NCBI GenBank assembly: GCA_047971685.1
Contig: JBKDZW010000089.1
Span: 5,282-69,281, forward strand
Length of the DNA stretch: 64,000 bases
Direction of reading: 5' to 3'
From: JAJXWB01 sp047971685
GTDB lineage: Bacteria; Pseudomonadota; Alphaproteobacteria; Rhizobiales; Beijerinckiaceae
A program made the position numbers and the translations under genes. The notes beneath the pieces were generated by a model. That model was not told the DNA's origin. It saw only the letters and a list, made by a program, of their open reading frames with translations, and did not search any database. Shown here piece after piece: positions 9,011-18,357 of this stretch; within the stretch, counting starts at the first letter, position 1, and every line of letters starts with the position of its first letter.

Positions 9011-9175
9011 GCGGTTGCCGGGAGATTGCGCAACACGTCCGAATTCGAGGCGCCTGCGGTTACGGAAAGATCAGGATGACGCGCGAGACGAATGGCGCGC
9101 CGGGCGGTTCGCGTTGCGCCTGCACGTCAAAAAAGCTAGGCAGACGCTTCATTTGAGAAGCCGGAGCGCCTGATA

Positions 9176-10477
9176 ATGCGCATTGCGATGATCGGTTCGG
9201 GTTATGTCGGCCTTGTGTCGGGCGTCTGCTTCGCCGATTTCGGCCACGAGATCGTGTGCATCGACAAGGACGCGGACAAGATCGCCCGGCTCGAGGCGGG
9301 CGTCATGCCGATTTACGAACCCGGCCTCAAGGAAATCGTCGACAAGAACGTGCGCGAGGGGCGGCTCGCTTTCACGACCGATCTCGCGCAGGGCGTCAAA
9401 GGCGCCAAGGCGATCTTCATCGCGGTCGGCACGCCCTCGCGGCGCGGCGACGGCTATGCCGATCTCACCTATGTCTACGCCGCTGCGCGCGAAATCGCCG
9501 CGCATGCCGACGACGACGCCGTCATCGTCACCAAATCGACCGTGCCGGTCGGCACCGGAGACGAGGTCGAGCGCATCGTCGGCGAAGTGCGCGCGGGTTC
9601 GCGCATCGCGGTCGTCTCCAATCCGGAATTCTTGCGCGAAGGCGCAGCCATCGCCGATTTCAAGCATCCCGACCGCATCGTCATCGGCACGGACGATTCT
9701 CGCGCCCGCGAGGTGATGCAGGAGGCTTATCGGCCGCTCTACATCAACAACCAGCCGCTGCTGTTCATGGCGCGCCGCACGGCGGAACTCACCAAATACG
9801 CCGCCAACGCCTTTCTGGCGACCAAGATCACCTTCATCAACGAGATCGCCGATCTCTGCGAGGCGACCGGCGCCAATGTGCAGGATGTCGCGCGCGGCAT
9901 CGGCCTCGACAATCGCATCGGCCGCAAGTTTCTGCACGCCGGCCCCGGCTATGGCGGCTCGTGTTTCCCGAAGGACACCCTGGCGCTGGTCAAGACCGGG
10001 CACGATGCGGGCGCGCCGCTGCGGATCGTCGAAACCGTGGTCGCCATCAACGATCAGCGCAAGCGCGCCATGGCCAGAAAAGTGATCGCCGCCTGTGGCG
10101 GTTCGGTGCGCGGCAAGACGATCGCGCTGCTCGGCCTCACCTTCAAACCCAACACCGACGACATGCGCGATGCGCCCTCGCTCATGATTATCCCGGCCTT
10201 GCAGGACAATGGCGCAAAAATCCGCGCCTACGATCCCGAAGGGATGGATCAGGCGAAAACCGTCCTCGACAATGTCGAATTTGCGCAGAGCGCCTATGCG
10301 GCTATCGAGGGGGCCGACGCGCTGGCGATCCTCACGGAATGGGATGCTTTCCGCGCGCTCGATCTCGTGAAAGTCAAGGCGTTGCTGGCGCATCCGGTCG
10401 TAATCGACCTGCGCAACGTCTATCGTCCCGACGAAATGGAGCGTCACGGCTTCCATTATGTGAGCATCGGACGCTGA
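9176..10477 (+). CDS. UDP-glucose 6-dehydrogenase
   Basis: A 433-residue cytosolic enzyme oxidising UDP-glucose to UDP-glucuronate for polysaccharide and lipid A precursor synthesis. The N-terminal Rossmann motif is GSGYVGLVSG. The catalytic cysteine is Cys263 in GPGYGGSCFPKDTLAL, the lysine region is ELTKYAANAFLATKI, and the C-terminal NAD-domain motif is GLTFKPNTDDMRDAPS. Length and order match Ugd/TuaD. The gene appears to be monocistronic, with about 165 bp upstream. UDP-glucuronate could feed the glycosyltransferases at 43-56 kb, but nothing links them directly. Confidence 0.93.
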   Translation: MRIAMIGSGYVGLVSGVCFADFGHEIVCIDKDADKIARLEAGVMPIYEPGLKEIVDKNVREGRLAFTTDLAQGVKGAKAIFIAVGTPSRRGDGYADLTYVYAAAREIAAHADDDAVIVTKSTVPVGTGDEVERIVGEVRAGSRIAVVSNPEFLREGAAIADFKHPDRIVIGTDDSRAREVMQEAYRPLYINNQPLLFMARRTAELTKYAANAFLATKITFINEIADLCEATGANVQDVARGIGLDNRIGRKFLHAGPGYGGSCFPKDTLALVKTGHDAGAPLRIVETVVAINDQRKRAMARKVIAACGGSVRGKTIALLGLTFKPNTDDMRDAPSLMIIPALQDNGAKIRAYDPEGMDQAKTVLDNVEFAQSAYAAIEGADALAILTEWDAFRALDLVKVKALLAHPVVIDLRNVYRPDEMERHGFHYVSIGR

Positions 10478-10604
10478 ACGACCGGCCCGATTTCGATAGC
10501 CGAAATCCTCAATCGCTTGCCGAACCGCCCTGTGAATTGCATGCTCTGTAACGAAGCGACGCGCATTCACGCCGCGCCGCCATGGAAACACCAGGGCAAG
10601 ACAC

Positions 10605-12128
10605 ATGACAGCGACAGCCACACGCGAACGGCCGACCGCCAAATCTTCAGCCAGATCGCCCGCCAAAGTCGAACATTTCGACGTGCTCATCGTCGGCGCC
10701 GGCATATCGGGCGTGGGTTCGGCCTATCATCTCATCCATCAGAACCCCGGCACGAGCTTCGTCATTCTGGAGACGCAAGGCACATTCGGCGGCACCTGGA
10801 CCACCCATAAATATCCAGGCATCCGCTCCGACAGCGATCTCCACACGTTCGGCTACAGGTTCAAGCCATGGGTCGGCAAGCCGATCGCGACTGCGGAAGA
10901 AATTCTGAAGTACATGGGCGAGGTGATCGAGGAAAACGATCTTGGCCGCCACATTCGCTATGGCCACAAGATTCATACCGCATCCTGGTCGAGCAAGGAC
11001 AATCTCTGGACGCTCGAGGCCGAGCGTCTCGACACCGGAGAAAGACTGACCTTCACATGCAATTTCCTGTGGATGTGCCAGGGCTATTACCGTCATTCGG
11101 AGGGCTATACGCCGCAATGGAGGGATATGGACGCCTATCGGGGCCGCATCGTCCATCCGCAGACCTGGCCGGAAGACCTCGACTACAAGGGCAAGAACGT
11201 GCTCGTCATCGGCTCCGGCGCGACGGCGGCCACCGTCATCCCGGCCATGGCTGCGGACGCTGCCCATGTGACCATGTTGCAGCGCTCGCCGACCTATTTC
11301 ATTCCCGGCCGCAACGCCATCGAGATCGCCGAGCAATTGCGCAAATTGCAGGTGGACGAGGCCTGGATTCACGAGATCGTGCGCCGGCAGATTCTGGTCA
11401 CGCAATCCGAATTCACGCAGCGCTGCCTGGACGAACCGGAAGCGGTGAGCAAGGAATTGCTCGGCGCGGTGCGCGCCTATCTCGGACCGGACTACGACAT
11501 CGCCAAGCACTTCACGCCGTCCTACCGGCCCTGGCGCCAGCGCATCGCCTTCATTCCCGACGGCGATCTCTTCAAGGGCATCGCATCGGGCAAGGCGAGC
11601 GTCGTCACCGACGAGATCGACCGCTTTACGAAGAAGGGCGTTCTGCTCAAGTCGGGACAGGAGCTTGAGGCCGACATCATCGTGACGGCGACCGGCTTCA
11701 ATCTCTGCGTGATGGGCGACGTTCAATTCGAGGTCGACGGCAAGCCGTTCGACTTCGCCGACACCATCACCTATCGCGGCCTCATGTTCACCGGCGCGCC
11801 GAATCTGGCCTGGGTGTTCGGCTATTTCCGCGCAAGCTGGACGCTGCGCACCGACATGGTCGCCGATTTCGTCTGCACGCTCCTCAAGCACATGAAGGAC
11901 AAGGGCGCAAAGAAGGTGGAAGTGGCGCTGCGTCCCGAAGACAAGGGAATGCCCGTTCTGCCGTGGATCGACGAGCAGAACTTCAATCCCGGCTACATGA
12001 TGCGCGGCATGGACCTCCTGCCCAAGCGCCTCGACAAGCCGGAATGGCAGCACAGCCAGGATTACTGGACGGAGAAGGACGAGATTCCGAAGACGAATTT
12101 CGACGACGCAGCGTTCGTCTATTCGTGA
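10605..12128 (+). CDS. flavin-containing (Baeyer-Villiger-type) monooxygenase
   Basis: A 507-residue FAD/NADPH monooxygenase. It has the first dinucleotide motif VGAGISGVGSA, the GGTWTTHKYPG(I)RSD stretch typical of Baeyer-Villiger enzymes, and a BVMO-like fingerprint YRGRIVHPQTWP (Tyr replacing the usual Phe). The NADPH motif is VIGSGATAATV and the late motif is VTATGFN. It closely resembles the EthA-type subgroup that oxidises ketones and thioamides. It stands alone on the plus strand, convergent with an enoyl-CoA hydratase. The substrate is unknown. The nearby CoA-ester and AtuA genes hint at degradation of a ketone- or isoprenoid-derived compound, which is inference. Confidence 0.88.
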   Translation: MTATATRERPTAKSSARSPAKVEHFDVLIVGAGISGVGSAYHLIHQNPGTSFVILETQGTFGGTWTTHKYPGIRSDSDLHTFGYRFKPWVGKPIATAEEILKYMGEVIEENDLGRHIRYGHKIHTASWSSKDNLWTLEAERLDTGERLTFTCNFLWMCQGYYRHSEGYTPQWRDMDAYRGRIVHPQTWPEDLDYKGKNVLVIGSGATAATVIPAMAADAAHVTMLQRSPTYFIPGRNAIEIAEQLRKLQVDEAWIHEIVRRQILVTQSEFTQRCLDEPEAVSKELLGAVRAYLGPDYDIAKHFTPSYRPWRQRIAFIPDGDLFKGIASGKASVVTDEIDRFTKKGVLLKSGQELEADIIVTATGFNLCVMGDVQFEVDGKPFDFADTITYRGLMFTGAPNLAWVFGYFRASWTLRTDMVADFVCTLLKHMKDKGAKKVEVALRPEDKGMPVLPWIDEQNFNPGYMMRGMDLLPKRLDKPEWQHSQDYWTEKDEIPKTNFDDAAFVYS

Positions 12129-12140
12129 GCGGCCAATAGA

Positions 12141-12179
12141 GCATATCCCGCAAAAATTACAGACTTTTGCGGGATATGC
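12141..12179. terminator. perfect 15-bp inverted repeat, probable bidirectional terminator
   Basis: Arms gcatatcccgcaaaa (12141-12155) and ttttgcgggatatgc (12165-12179) are exact complements around a 9-nt loop. The position is between two convergent genes (monooxygenase and hydratase). The A-run/T-run at the inner stem makes it work in both directions. Confidence 0.7.
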
Positions 12180-12196
12180 GGTGAAAACCGCAAGAT

Positions 12197-12237
12197 AGAG
12201 CACATCGCGCGATTTTCGTGGAAATGCGATGCGCTCT
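12197..12237. repeat. second inverted repeat in the same convergent gap
   Basis: Arms agagcacatcgc (12197-12208) and gcgatgcgctct (12226-12237) pair with one mismatch. A small gcggt...accgc hairpin lies just before. It may be a secondary terminator or a dispersed palindromic element; other copies of this type were not found in the window. Confidence 0.6.
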
Positions 12238-12281
12238 AACGGGCAGCCGATGACAGGCGGGGAAGGGGAGCTGCTTGCTCC

Positions 12282-13115
12282 TCACTTCTTCTCCCAGCCG
12301 ACATTCCACGCGGGCTTGCGTTTTTCCACGAACGCCCGCGTGCCTTCCGCCCCTTCCGGGCTGCGCACGGCTGAAACGAAATCCTCCGCTGCACGGTCGA
12401 GCAGCTTGTCCATGGGCTCGCCGCCTTTGGCCACGCGATGCATCAGCGCCTTGGTGACGGCGACCGCTTCCGGCGCGCATTTCAGAACTTGTGCGATCGT
12501 CGCATCGATCAGTTTTTCGAGCGCACCCGAATCTTCGGCGACCTCATGCGCAATGCCGATGTCGCGTGCCTGATGTCCATTCAATTTGGCGCCCGACACG
12601 CCGAAACGGCGCGCAGCGGTGAGCCCGATGCGCCGCACCACGAAGGGCGAAATTTGCGCGGGCACGATGCCGAGCATGGTCTCGCTCATCGCAAATTGCG
12701 CATCCGCCTTTGCAATGGTGATGTCGCCAAGGCAGGCCATGCCGAAACCGCCGCCCATGGCGAAACCCTCGACCACGACAATGACCGCCTGCCGCGCCTC
12801 GTCGATCATCTGGAACAGCGCGCCGCCCTGGCGATTGGCTTCTTTCAGCGCATCGTGCTCGCCGGGCGCGAGCGGCTTCGAGGCAGCGCTGAATCCCTTG
12901 ATGTCGCCGCCGGCGCAAAACGTGCCGCCGGCGCCGCGCAGCACCACGACGCGCACGTCGGGCATTGCGGCGAGAGCGTCGAACGTCTGGCGCAATTCGG
13001 CGCCCATGCCGCCGACCAGGGCATTGCGCGTCTCCGGCCTGTTGAGCCAGACATAAAGCACAGGCCCCTTGCGCCCGATCTTGATGAATTCAGGCGTCTC
13101 CGGCAGTCCGGCCAT
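12282..13115 (-). CDS. enoyl-CoA hydratase/isomerase family protein
   Basis: A 277-residue crotonase-fold enzyme. It has the oxyanion-hole segments GTFCAGGDIKGF and AMGGGFGMACLGDITIA, and a catalytic Glu candidate in AMSETMLGIVPAQI. Such enzymes hydrate or isomerise enoyl-CoA esters. It is divergent from the AtuA-family gene with a 130-bp shared promoter region. In Pseudomonas terpene degradation an enoyl-CoA hydratase (AtuE) accompanies AtuA, which makes a similar pairing possible here. The carboxylase genes of that pathway are absent from the window. Confidence 0.85.
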   Translation of the reverse strand: MAGLPETPEFIKIGRKGPVLYVWLNRPETRNALVGGMGAELRQTFDALAAMPDVRVVVLRGAGGTFCAGGDIKGFSAASKPLAPGEHDALKEANRQGGALFQMIDEARQAVIVVVEGFAMGGGFGMACLGDITIAKADAQFAMSETMLGIVPAQISPFVVRRIGLTAARRFGVSGAKLNGHQARDIGIAHEVAEDSGALEKLIDATIAQVLKCAPEAVAVTKALMHRVAKGGEPMDKLLDRAAEDFVSAVRSPEGAEGTRAFVEKRKPAWNVGWEKK

Positions 13116-13245
13116 TGATTTTTCTCCCGTTTCCCGACCGCGCGGGGTCGTTTCCCAGTTCAGTCTACAAAATTCTGAGGATGGTTCAATTTTTTTCGGG
13201 ACAGGGTATTATGAGATCAATCTGAGAAATCGCGGAGAAAACGCT

Positions 13246-15060
13246 ATGGCTAACGAGCCCGGAAAATCGATCCGCATCGGCGGCGCGTCAGGCTATTGGG
13301 GCGACAGCAACGCCGCTCCCGCGCAACTCGTCGATCACGGCAATATCGACTATCTCGTTTTCGATTATCTCGCCGAAGTGACGATGGCGATCCTCGCCAA
13401 GCTGAAAAGCCGCAAGGAAGATCAGGGCTACGCGCACGATTTCGTTTTCGGCGTGATGAAGCCGCTGATCGCCAAGATCGCGGACAAGAAGATCAAGGTC
13501 ATCGCCAACGCAGGCGGCGTCAATCTCGAGGCGTGCCGCAAGGCTCTGGAGCAGGTTGCGCGCGAGGCCGGCGTCACGCTGAAGATCGGCACGGTCGAGG
13601 GCGACGATCTGCTCGGGCGCGAAGAGGAATTACGCAAGCTCGACATCAAGGAAATGCAAAAGGGTTTGCCGCTTCCGCCCAAACTCATGAGCGTCAACGC
13701 CTATCTCGGCGCCTTCCCGATCGCCGCCGCGCTCGAGGCCGGCGCGGACATCGTGCTGACGGGGCGCTGTGTGGATTCGGCCGTTTCGCTTGCGCCACTG
13801 ATCCACGAATTCAAATGGAAGGAAACCGATTTCGATCTGCTCGCGCAAGGTGCGCTGTGCGGCCATCTGCTGGAATGCGGCGCGCAGGTCACCGGCGGCA
13901 ATTTCACGGACTGGCGCGATGTCGAGGCCGGCTGGGAAAATGTCGGCTGGCCGGTCGCCGAATGTTTCGCCGATGGCTCCTTCATCGTGACAAAGCCCGA
14001 GAACACCGGCGGCGCGGTCAGCCCGCTCACGGTCGCAGAGCAGATGCTTTACGAGATCGGCGATCCCGCAGCCTATATTCTGCCCGATGTCGTCTGCGAT
14101 TTCACCGGCGTGACGATGGTTCAGGACGGCAAGGATCGCGTGAAGGTTGCAGGCGCGCGCGGCCGCAGCCCCACGCGCACCTACAAGGTGTCGGCCACTT
14201 ATCCCGGCGGCTTCCGTCTCGTCTCGTCTTCCGTCATCGCCGGCTTCGATGCGCCGGCCAAGGCGCGCCGGGTGGCCGAGGCCGTGCTCAATCGCGTCGG
14301 CAAGATGCTGGAGGATGCGGGGCTGCCGCCGTTCGGCGACGTGGCCGTCGATGTGATCGGCGACGAGACGCTCTATGGCGCGAGCAACGATTCCCGGCGC
14401 ACGGCGCCGCGCGAAGTCGTGTTACGCGTCTGCGTGCAGCACGCGCGGCCCGAGGCCTGCGAATTGCTGGCGAAGGAAAGCGTCGGCACGGCGCTGGCGA
14501 TGACGACGGGGCGCTGCGGCATAGACGCCGGCCGCCCCTCGGCTTCGCCCATGGTGCGCCTCTATTCGTTCCTCATCGACAAGGAATTCGTCGACATCAG
14601 CGTGAAGATCGACGGCGCGAAGGTCGCGTTTGCGCCCTTCCTGCCGCCGAAAACCCATATCGACAAGCCGCTTCATCCGGATGTGAAAGATGCTGCATTG
14701 CCGCCGGGCCGCCGTATCGAGGTGCCGCTGATCGCGCTTGCCGTTGCGCGCTCCGGCGACAAGGGCGACGGCGCCAATGTCGGCGTTATCGCGCGAAAAC
14801 CGGAATATTGGCCTGTCATCCGCGCCGGTCTCACGGCGGAAGCAGTGAAGGCCTATTTCGCGCATTACGTGAAAGGCGAGGTCGAACGCTTCGATCTGCC
14901 GGGTCTGCATGCGCTCAATTTTCTCATGCACGACGCGCTCGCCGGCGGCGGCACGTCTTCCGTGCGGCTCGATACGCAGGCCAAGACCTTCGGCCAGCTT
15001 CTTCTGTCGATAAAAGTGTCGGCGCCGGAAGCCTGGAGCAACGAACTCGCCGGGCATTGA
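13246..15060 (+). CDS. AtuA-family protein (DUF1446 plus AtuA-like C-terminal domain)
   Basis: A 604-residue protein. The N-terminal about 450 residues are the AtuA/DUF1446 domain: IRIGGASGYWGDS, VIANAGGVNLEAC, ADIVLTGRCVDSAVSLAPLIHEF, TGGNFTDW. The C-terminal about 100 residues, starting near IALAVARSGDKGDGANVGVIARK, are the small AtuA-like domain. AtuA is essential for acyclic terpene (citronellol/geraniol) utilisation in Pseudomonas, but its reaction is not established. The start at 13246 (MANEPGKSIRIGG) has a purine-rich cgcggagaaaacgct leader. A likely partner is the divergent enoyl-CoA hydratase. Confidence 0.88.
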   Translation: MANEPGKSIRIGGASGYWGDSNAAPAQLVDHGNIDYLVFDYLAEVTMAILAKLKSRKEDQGYAHDFVFGVMKPLIAKIADKKIKVIANAGGVNLEACRKALEQVAREAGVTLKIGTVEGDDLLGREEELRKLDIKEMQKGLPLPPKLMSVNAYLGAFPIAAALEAGADIVLTGRCVDSAVSLAPLIHEFKWKETDFDLLAQGALCGHLLECGAQVTGGNFTDWRDVEAGWENVGWPVAECFADGSFIVTKPENTGGAVSPLTVAEQMLYEIGDPAAYILPDVVCDFTGVTMVQDGKDRVKVAGARGRSPTRTYKVSATYPGGFRLVSSSVIAGFDAPAKARRVAEAVLNRVGKMLEDAGLPPFGDVAVDVIGDETLYGASNDSRRTAPREVVLRVCVQHARPEACELLAKESVGTALAMTTGRCGIDAGRPSASPMVRLYSFLIDKEFVDISVKIDGAKVAFAPFLPPKTHIDKPLHPDVKDAALPPGRRIEVPLIALAVARSGDKGDGANVGVIARKPEYWPVIRAGLTAEAVKAYFAHYVKGEVERFDLPGLHALNFLMHDALAGGGTSSVRLDTQAKTFGQLLLSIKVSAPEAWSNELAGH

Positions 15061-15170
15061 TCGCGTGAACGCAATTGATCGCACAAAACGTAATTGACGC
15101 CGCGCAAGGGAACCGCCTTGTCGCGGCGTTATTTCAGGCGCCTGACGAAACCGGGAAGGCCCTGCATCCC

Positions 15171-15608
15171 ATGAGCGAAACATCTGGCGCGCCCATATTC
15201 GGCGTCACGCGGAAAATCCGCTTCGGCCACACCGATTCTGCGGGCATCGTCTACTACCCGCATTATTTCGACATGTTCAACGGCGTGGTCGAGGACTTCT
15301 TCGACGAATGCGTCGGCGCCTCGTTTCAGACAATGCGCACGGAATTCGGCGTCGTCACGCCGCTGCGCAATATCGAGGCCGATTTCATCGCGCCCTGCCG
15401 CATCGGCGACATGCTCAATCTGCGATTGAGTCTGGTTTCCATCGGCAGAACATCGCTGCGCCTCGTCATCGACGGCGACGTGAACGGCGACAAGCGTCTG
15501 CGCGCGAAACTCGCCATCGTCTTCGTTCTTGCCGACAAGGGACTGGCGGTCGCGCCCCCGCCGCCGATTCTCGCGCGCTTGCGGGATTTGATCGTAAAGC
15601 CGGCGTAA
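15171..15608 (+). CDS. hotdog-fold acyl-CoA thioesterase (4HBT family)
   Basis: A 145-residue thioesterase related to 4-hydroxybenzoyl-CoA and YbgC enzymes. The catalytic Asp motif is FGHTDSAGIVYYPHYFDMFN near the N-terminus, followed by the long hotdog helix VVEDFFDECVG and strands IEADFIAPCRIGD. It probably releases free acid from short acyl-CoA or aryl-CoA esters in the cytosol. It is encoded 110 bp after the AtuA gene, so it may be co-transcribed. Confidence 0.87.
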   Translation: MSETSGAPIFGVTRKIRFGHTDSAGIVYYPHYFDMFNGVVEDFFDECVGASFQTMRTEFGVVTPLRNIEADFIAPCRIGDMLNLRLSLVSIGRTSLRLVIDGDVNGDKRLRAKLAIVFVLADKGLAVAPPPPILARLRDLIVKPA

Positions 15609-15703
15609 CCGACCGCACGGATGCGCGTTCCCCGATATCGTTCTCACGACATCGCCGCTCGATTTCCAGTCGCGCAATGAAGCGCGCGATCTTGGCAGGC
15701 TGC

Positions 15704-15762
15704 GCGCGCTTTTGGGCGACCACGCGCGTTTTGGGCGACCATGCGCGCTTTTGGGCGATGAC
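15704..15762. repeat. 19/20-bp tandem repeat, 3 copies
   Basis: Three adjacent copies of gcgcgYttttgggcgaccaY (15704-15723, 15724-15742, 15743-15762), the middle one 1 bp shorter. Non-coding. Confidence 0.9.
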
Positions 15763-15970
15763 GACAACAGAAGCGCTGAAGCGCAAGCGTGCCCAGATGA
15801 GGCCTTTGCCGGGGCCCAAATCGTTCTCGATTTTATCGATGATTGCAACGAGAACATCTGGAATCAGAACTGCGGCATGCTCATCGCGCGAACTATCCGG
15901 AATTCATACCTAACTATCTTGATTTTCAAATAAAATTTACAATATCGGTTCTATCTCGTTTCTACAAAAT

Positions 15971-15997
15971 AATAATCATTAATAGATGATGATTATT
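15971..15997. promoter_or_regulatory. 9-bp perfect dyad in the pfl promoter
   Basis: aataatcat (15971-15979) and atgattatt (15989-15997) are exact inverted repeats around 9 nt. They lie 12 bp upstream of the FNR box in AT-rich DNA. The regulator is unknown; it could be a second operator or a bend element. Confidence 0.45.
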
Positions 15998-16008
15998 TTA
16001 CTTAGTAT

Positions 16009-16022
16009 TTGATGCGCGTCAA
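16009..16022 (+). promoter_or_regulatory. FNR/FixK-type anaerobox
   Basis: TTGATGCGCGTCAA is a near-perfect match to the FNR/FixK/CRP-FNR dyad TTGAT-N4-ATCAA, centred about 68 bp upstream of the pflB start codon. This placement fits activation of the pyruvate formate-lyase operon when oxygen is low. It is the only such box I found in the window. Confidence 0.8.
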
Positions 16023-16083
16023 TGTTTCGATAATCATATTAAATATGGTTTCATAAATATATTTCGTAGTGTGGGAGGACATT

Positions 16084-18345
16084 ATGAACGCTCCGATTTT
16101 GAAACCGCCGATGCAGGCCGCGTGGCGCGATTTCAATCCTGGGGAATGGATGCGCCGCATTGATGTCCGCGATTTCATCTTGCGCAACGCGACGCCTTAT
16201 GAGGGCGACGGCGGCTTTCTGGTCGGGCCGACTGCGCGCACGAAGGCTGTGTGGGACAAATTGCAGCCCTATTTCGCCGAGGAGCGCAAGAAGGGCGTAC
16301 TCGACGCCGACGCCGACCGGCCTTCGACCATGCTCGCGCACGAACCCGGCTATATCGATCGCGACAATGAAGTGATCGTGGGATTGCAGACCGACAAGCC
16401 GTTCCGGCGCGCGATCTTTCCGTTCGGCGGCCTGCGCATGGTCGAAAACGGCCTGGAGGCTGCGGGCCTTAAACCAAACCCCGAAGTGCACGACGTCTTC
16501 ACCAAATATCGCAAGACGCATAATGACGGCGTGTTCGACGTCTATACGCCCGAGATCAAGAAATGCCGGGCCTCGGCGATCATCACGGGCCTGCCGGACG
16601 CCTATGGGCGCGGGCGCATCATCGGCGACTACCGGCGCGTGGCGCTTTATGGCGTGGACCGTCTGCTCGAGGAGAAAGAGGTCGAGCGCGCGCAGCTCGA
16701 CGACATGTGGCCCAGCGACGAAGTGATCCGCGAGCGCGAGGAGATGGCCGAACAGGTGCGCGCGTTGCACGACCTCGTCGCCATGGGCAAGCTTTACGGC
16801 GCCGATCTTTCACGTCCCGCCCAGGACGCGCGCGAGGCTGTGCAATGGGTCTATCTGGCCTATCTCGGCGCGATCAAGGAGGCTAATGGCGCGGCCATGT
16901 CGATCGGCCGCATCTCCACCTTCCTCGACATCTACGTCGTGCGCGACATGGCCGCCGGAAAACTCGACGAGACCGGCGCGCAGGAATTGTTCGACCAGCT
17001 CATTCAGAAACTGCGGATCGTGCGCTTCCTGCGCACACCCGAATATGACGCGCTGTTCAGCGGCGACCCCTATTGGGCGACGGAATGCGTTGGCGGCATG
17101 GACATGAACGGGCGCCCGCTCGTCACCCGCTCGAGCTTCCGCATTCTGCACACGCTCACCAATCTGGGGCCTGCGCCCGAGCCCAATCTCACCGTGCTCT
17201 GGTCGAAGGAGCTGCCGCATTCCTTCAAGAAATTCTGCATCAAGGTCAGTCAGGACACATCCTCGCTGCAATATGAGAACGACGATCTCATGCGTCCGTT
17301 CTGGGGCGACGATTACGGCATCGCCTGCTGCGTCTCGGCCATGCGGCTCGGTAAGCAGATGCAGTTTTTCGGCGCGCGCGTGAATCTCGCCAAGGCCCTG
17401 CTCTACGCCATCAATGGCGGGCGCGACGAGATGAGCGGCGATCAGATTGCCCCGGCGACCGCCCCGGTCGAAGGCGATTATCTCGATTACGCCGACGTCA
17501 TGGACAAATACGATTCCACGCTCGAATGGCTGGCCAAGACCTATGTCCATGCAATGAACTGCATCCATTACATGCACGATAAATATTTCTACGAACGGCT
17601 TGAAATGGCGCTGCACGACCGCGCCATCCTGCGCACCATGGCGTTCGGCATAGCCGGACTTTCGGTGGCCGCAGACAGTCTCGCCGCGATCAAGTTCGGC
17701 AAGGTGCGCGTGACGCGCGACGACACCGGCCTGATCGTCGATTACAAGAACGAGAGCGGCAAACCGGTCCCGCAGTTCGGAAACAACGAGGACGAAGTTG
17801 ACCTGATCGCGCGCGATCTCGTCACGCGCTTCATGCAGAAACTGCGCAAGCACCCGACCTATCGCGGCGCGACGCATACGCAAAGCGTGCTCACGATCAC
17901 CTCAAACGTCGTCTACGGCAAGGCGACGGGCAATACGCCGGACGGGCGACGCAAGGGCCAGCCCTTTGCGCCCGGCGCCAATCCCATGCACGGACGCGAC
18001 AGCCACGGCTGGCTCGCCTCGTGCCTGTCGATCGCCAAGATACCCTATGCGGATGCGCAGGACGGCGTGAGCTATACGCTCTCGGTGACGCCGCAAAAGG
18101 CCAATCTGACGGACGAGGAGATGGCCGAGACGGTCATCAAGGCCTTCGACACCTATTTCGGCAGCGGCGGGTTCCACGTCAATCTGAACGTCATCGATCG
18201 TTCCATGCTCGAAGACGCGATGAAGAACCCCGACAAATATCCGCAACTGACAATCCGCGTGTCCGGCTACGCCGTCAATTTCGTCCGCCTGACCCGCGAG
18301 CAGCAACTCGAGGTGATCAGCCGGACATTCCACGACCGCGTGTAA
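16084..18345 (+). CDS. pflB: pyruvate formate-lyase (formate C-acetyltransferase)
   Basis: A 753-residue glycyl-radical enzyme converting pyruvate and CoA to acetyl-CoA and formate without oxygen. The catalytic cysteine pair is C415-C416 in YGIACCVSAM. The radical glycine is G728 in RVSGYAVNF, 25 residues from the C-terminus. Substrate-binding stretches such as GLPDAYGRGRIIGDYRRVALYG and TPDGRR are typical of true PFL rather than glycerol or choline lyases. ATG 16084 follows a gggagga ribosome site. The activase follows 12 bp downstream. The FNR box upstream supports anaerobic induction. Confidence 0.95.
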   Translation: MNAPILKPPMQAAWRDFNPGEWMRRIDVRDFILRNATPYEGDGGFLVGPTARTKAVWDKLQPYFAEERKKGVLDADADRPSTMLAHEPGYIDRDNEVIVGLQTDKPFRRAIFPFGGLRMVENGLEAAGLKPNPEVHDVFTKYRKTHNDGVFDVYTPEIKKCRASAIITGLPDAYGRGRIIGDYRRVALYGVDRLLEEKEVERAQLDDMWPSDEVIREREEMAEQVRALHDLVAMGKLYGADLSRPAQDAREAVQWVYLAYLGAIKEANGAAMSIGRISTFLDIYVVRDMAAGKLDETGAQELFDQLIQKLRIVRFLRTPEYDALFSGDPYWATECVGGMDMNGRPLVTRSSFRILHTLTNLGPAPEPNLTVLWSKELPHSFKKFCIKVSQDTSSLQYENDDLMRPFWGDDYGIACCVSAMRLGKQMQFFGARVNLAKALLYAINGGRDEMSGDQIAPATAPVEGDYLDYADVMDKYDSTLEWLAKTYVHAMNCIHYMHDKYFYERLEMALHDRAILRTMAFGIAGLSVAADSLAAIKFGKVRVTRDDTGLIVDYKNESGKPVPQFGNNEDEVDLIARDLVTRFMQKLRKHPTYRGATHTQSVLTITSNVVYGKATGNTPDGRRKGQPFAPGANPMHGRDSHGWLASCLSIAKIPYADAQDGVSYTLSVTPQKANLTDEEMAETVIKAFDTYFGSGGFHVNLNVIDRSMLEDAMKNPDKYPQLTIRVSGYAVNFVRLTREQQLEVISRTFHDRV

Positions 18346-18357
18346 ACGGGGGTCGCA

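Larger units (their letters stand above)
15609..16083. other. 475-bp non-coding region upstream of pflB
   Basis: No plausible gene. The first 290 bp are GC-rich and contain a 19/20-bp tandem repeat. The last about 170 bp are strikingly AT-rich compared with the surrounding sequence and hold the pfl promoter elements listed separately (dyad at 15971-15997, FNR box at 16009-16022, Shine-Dalgarno gggagga at 16072). Confidence 0.85.
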
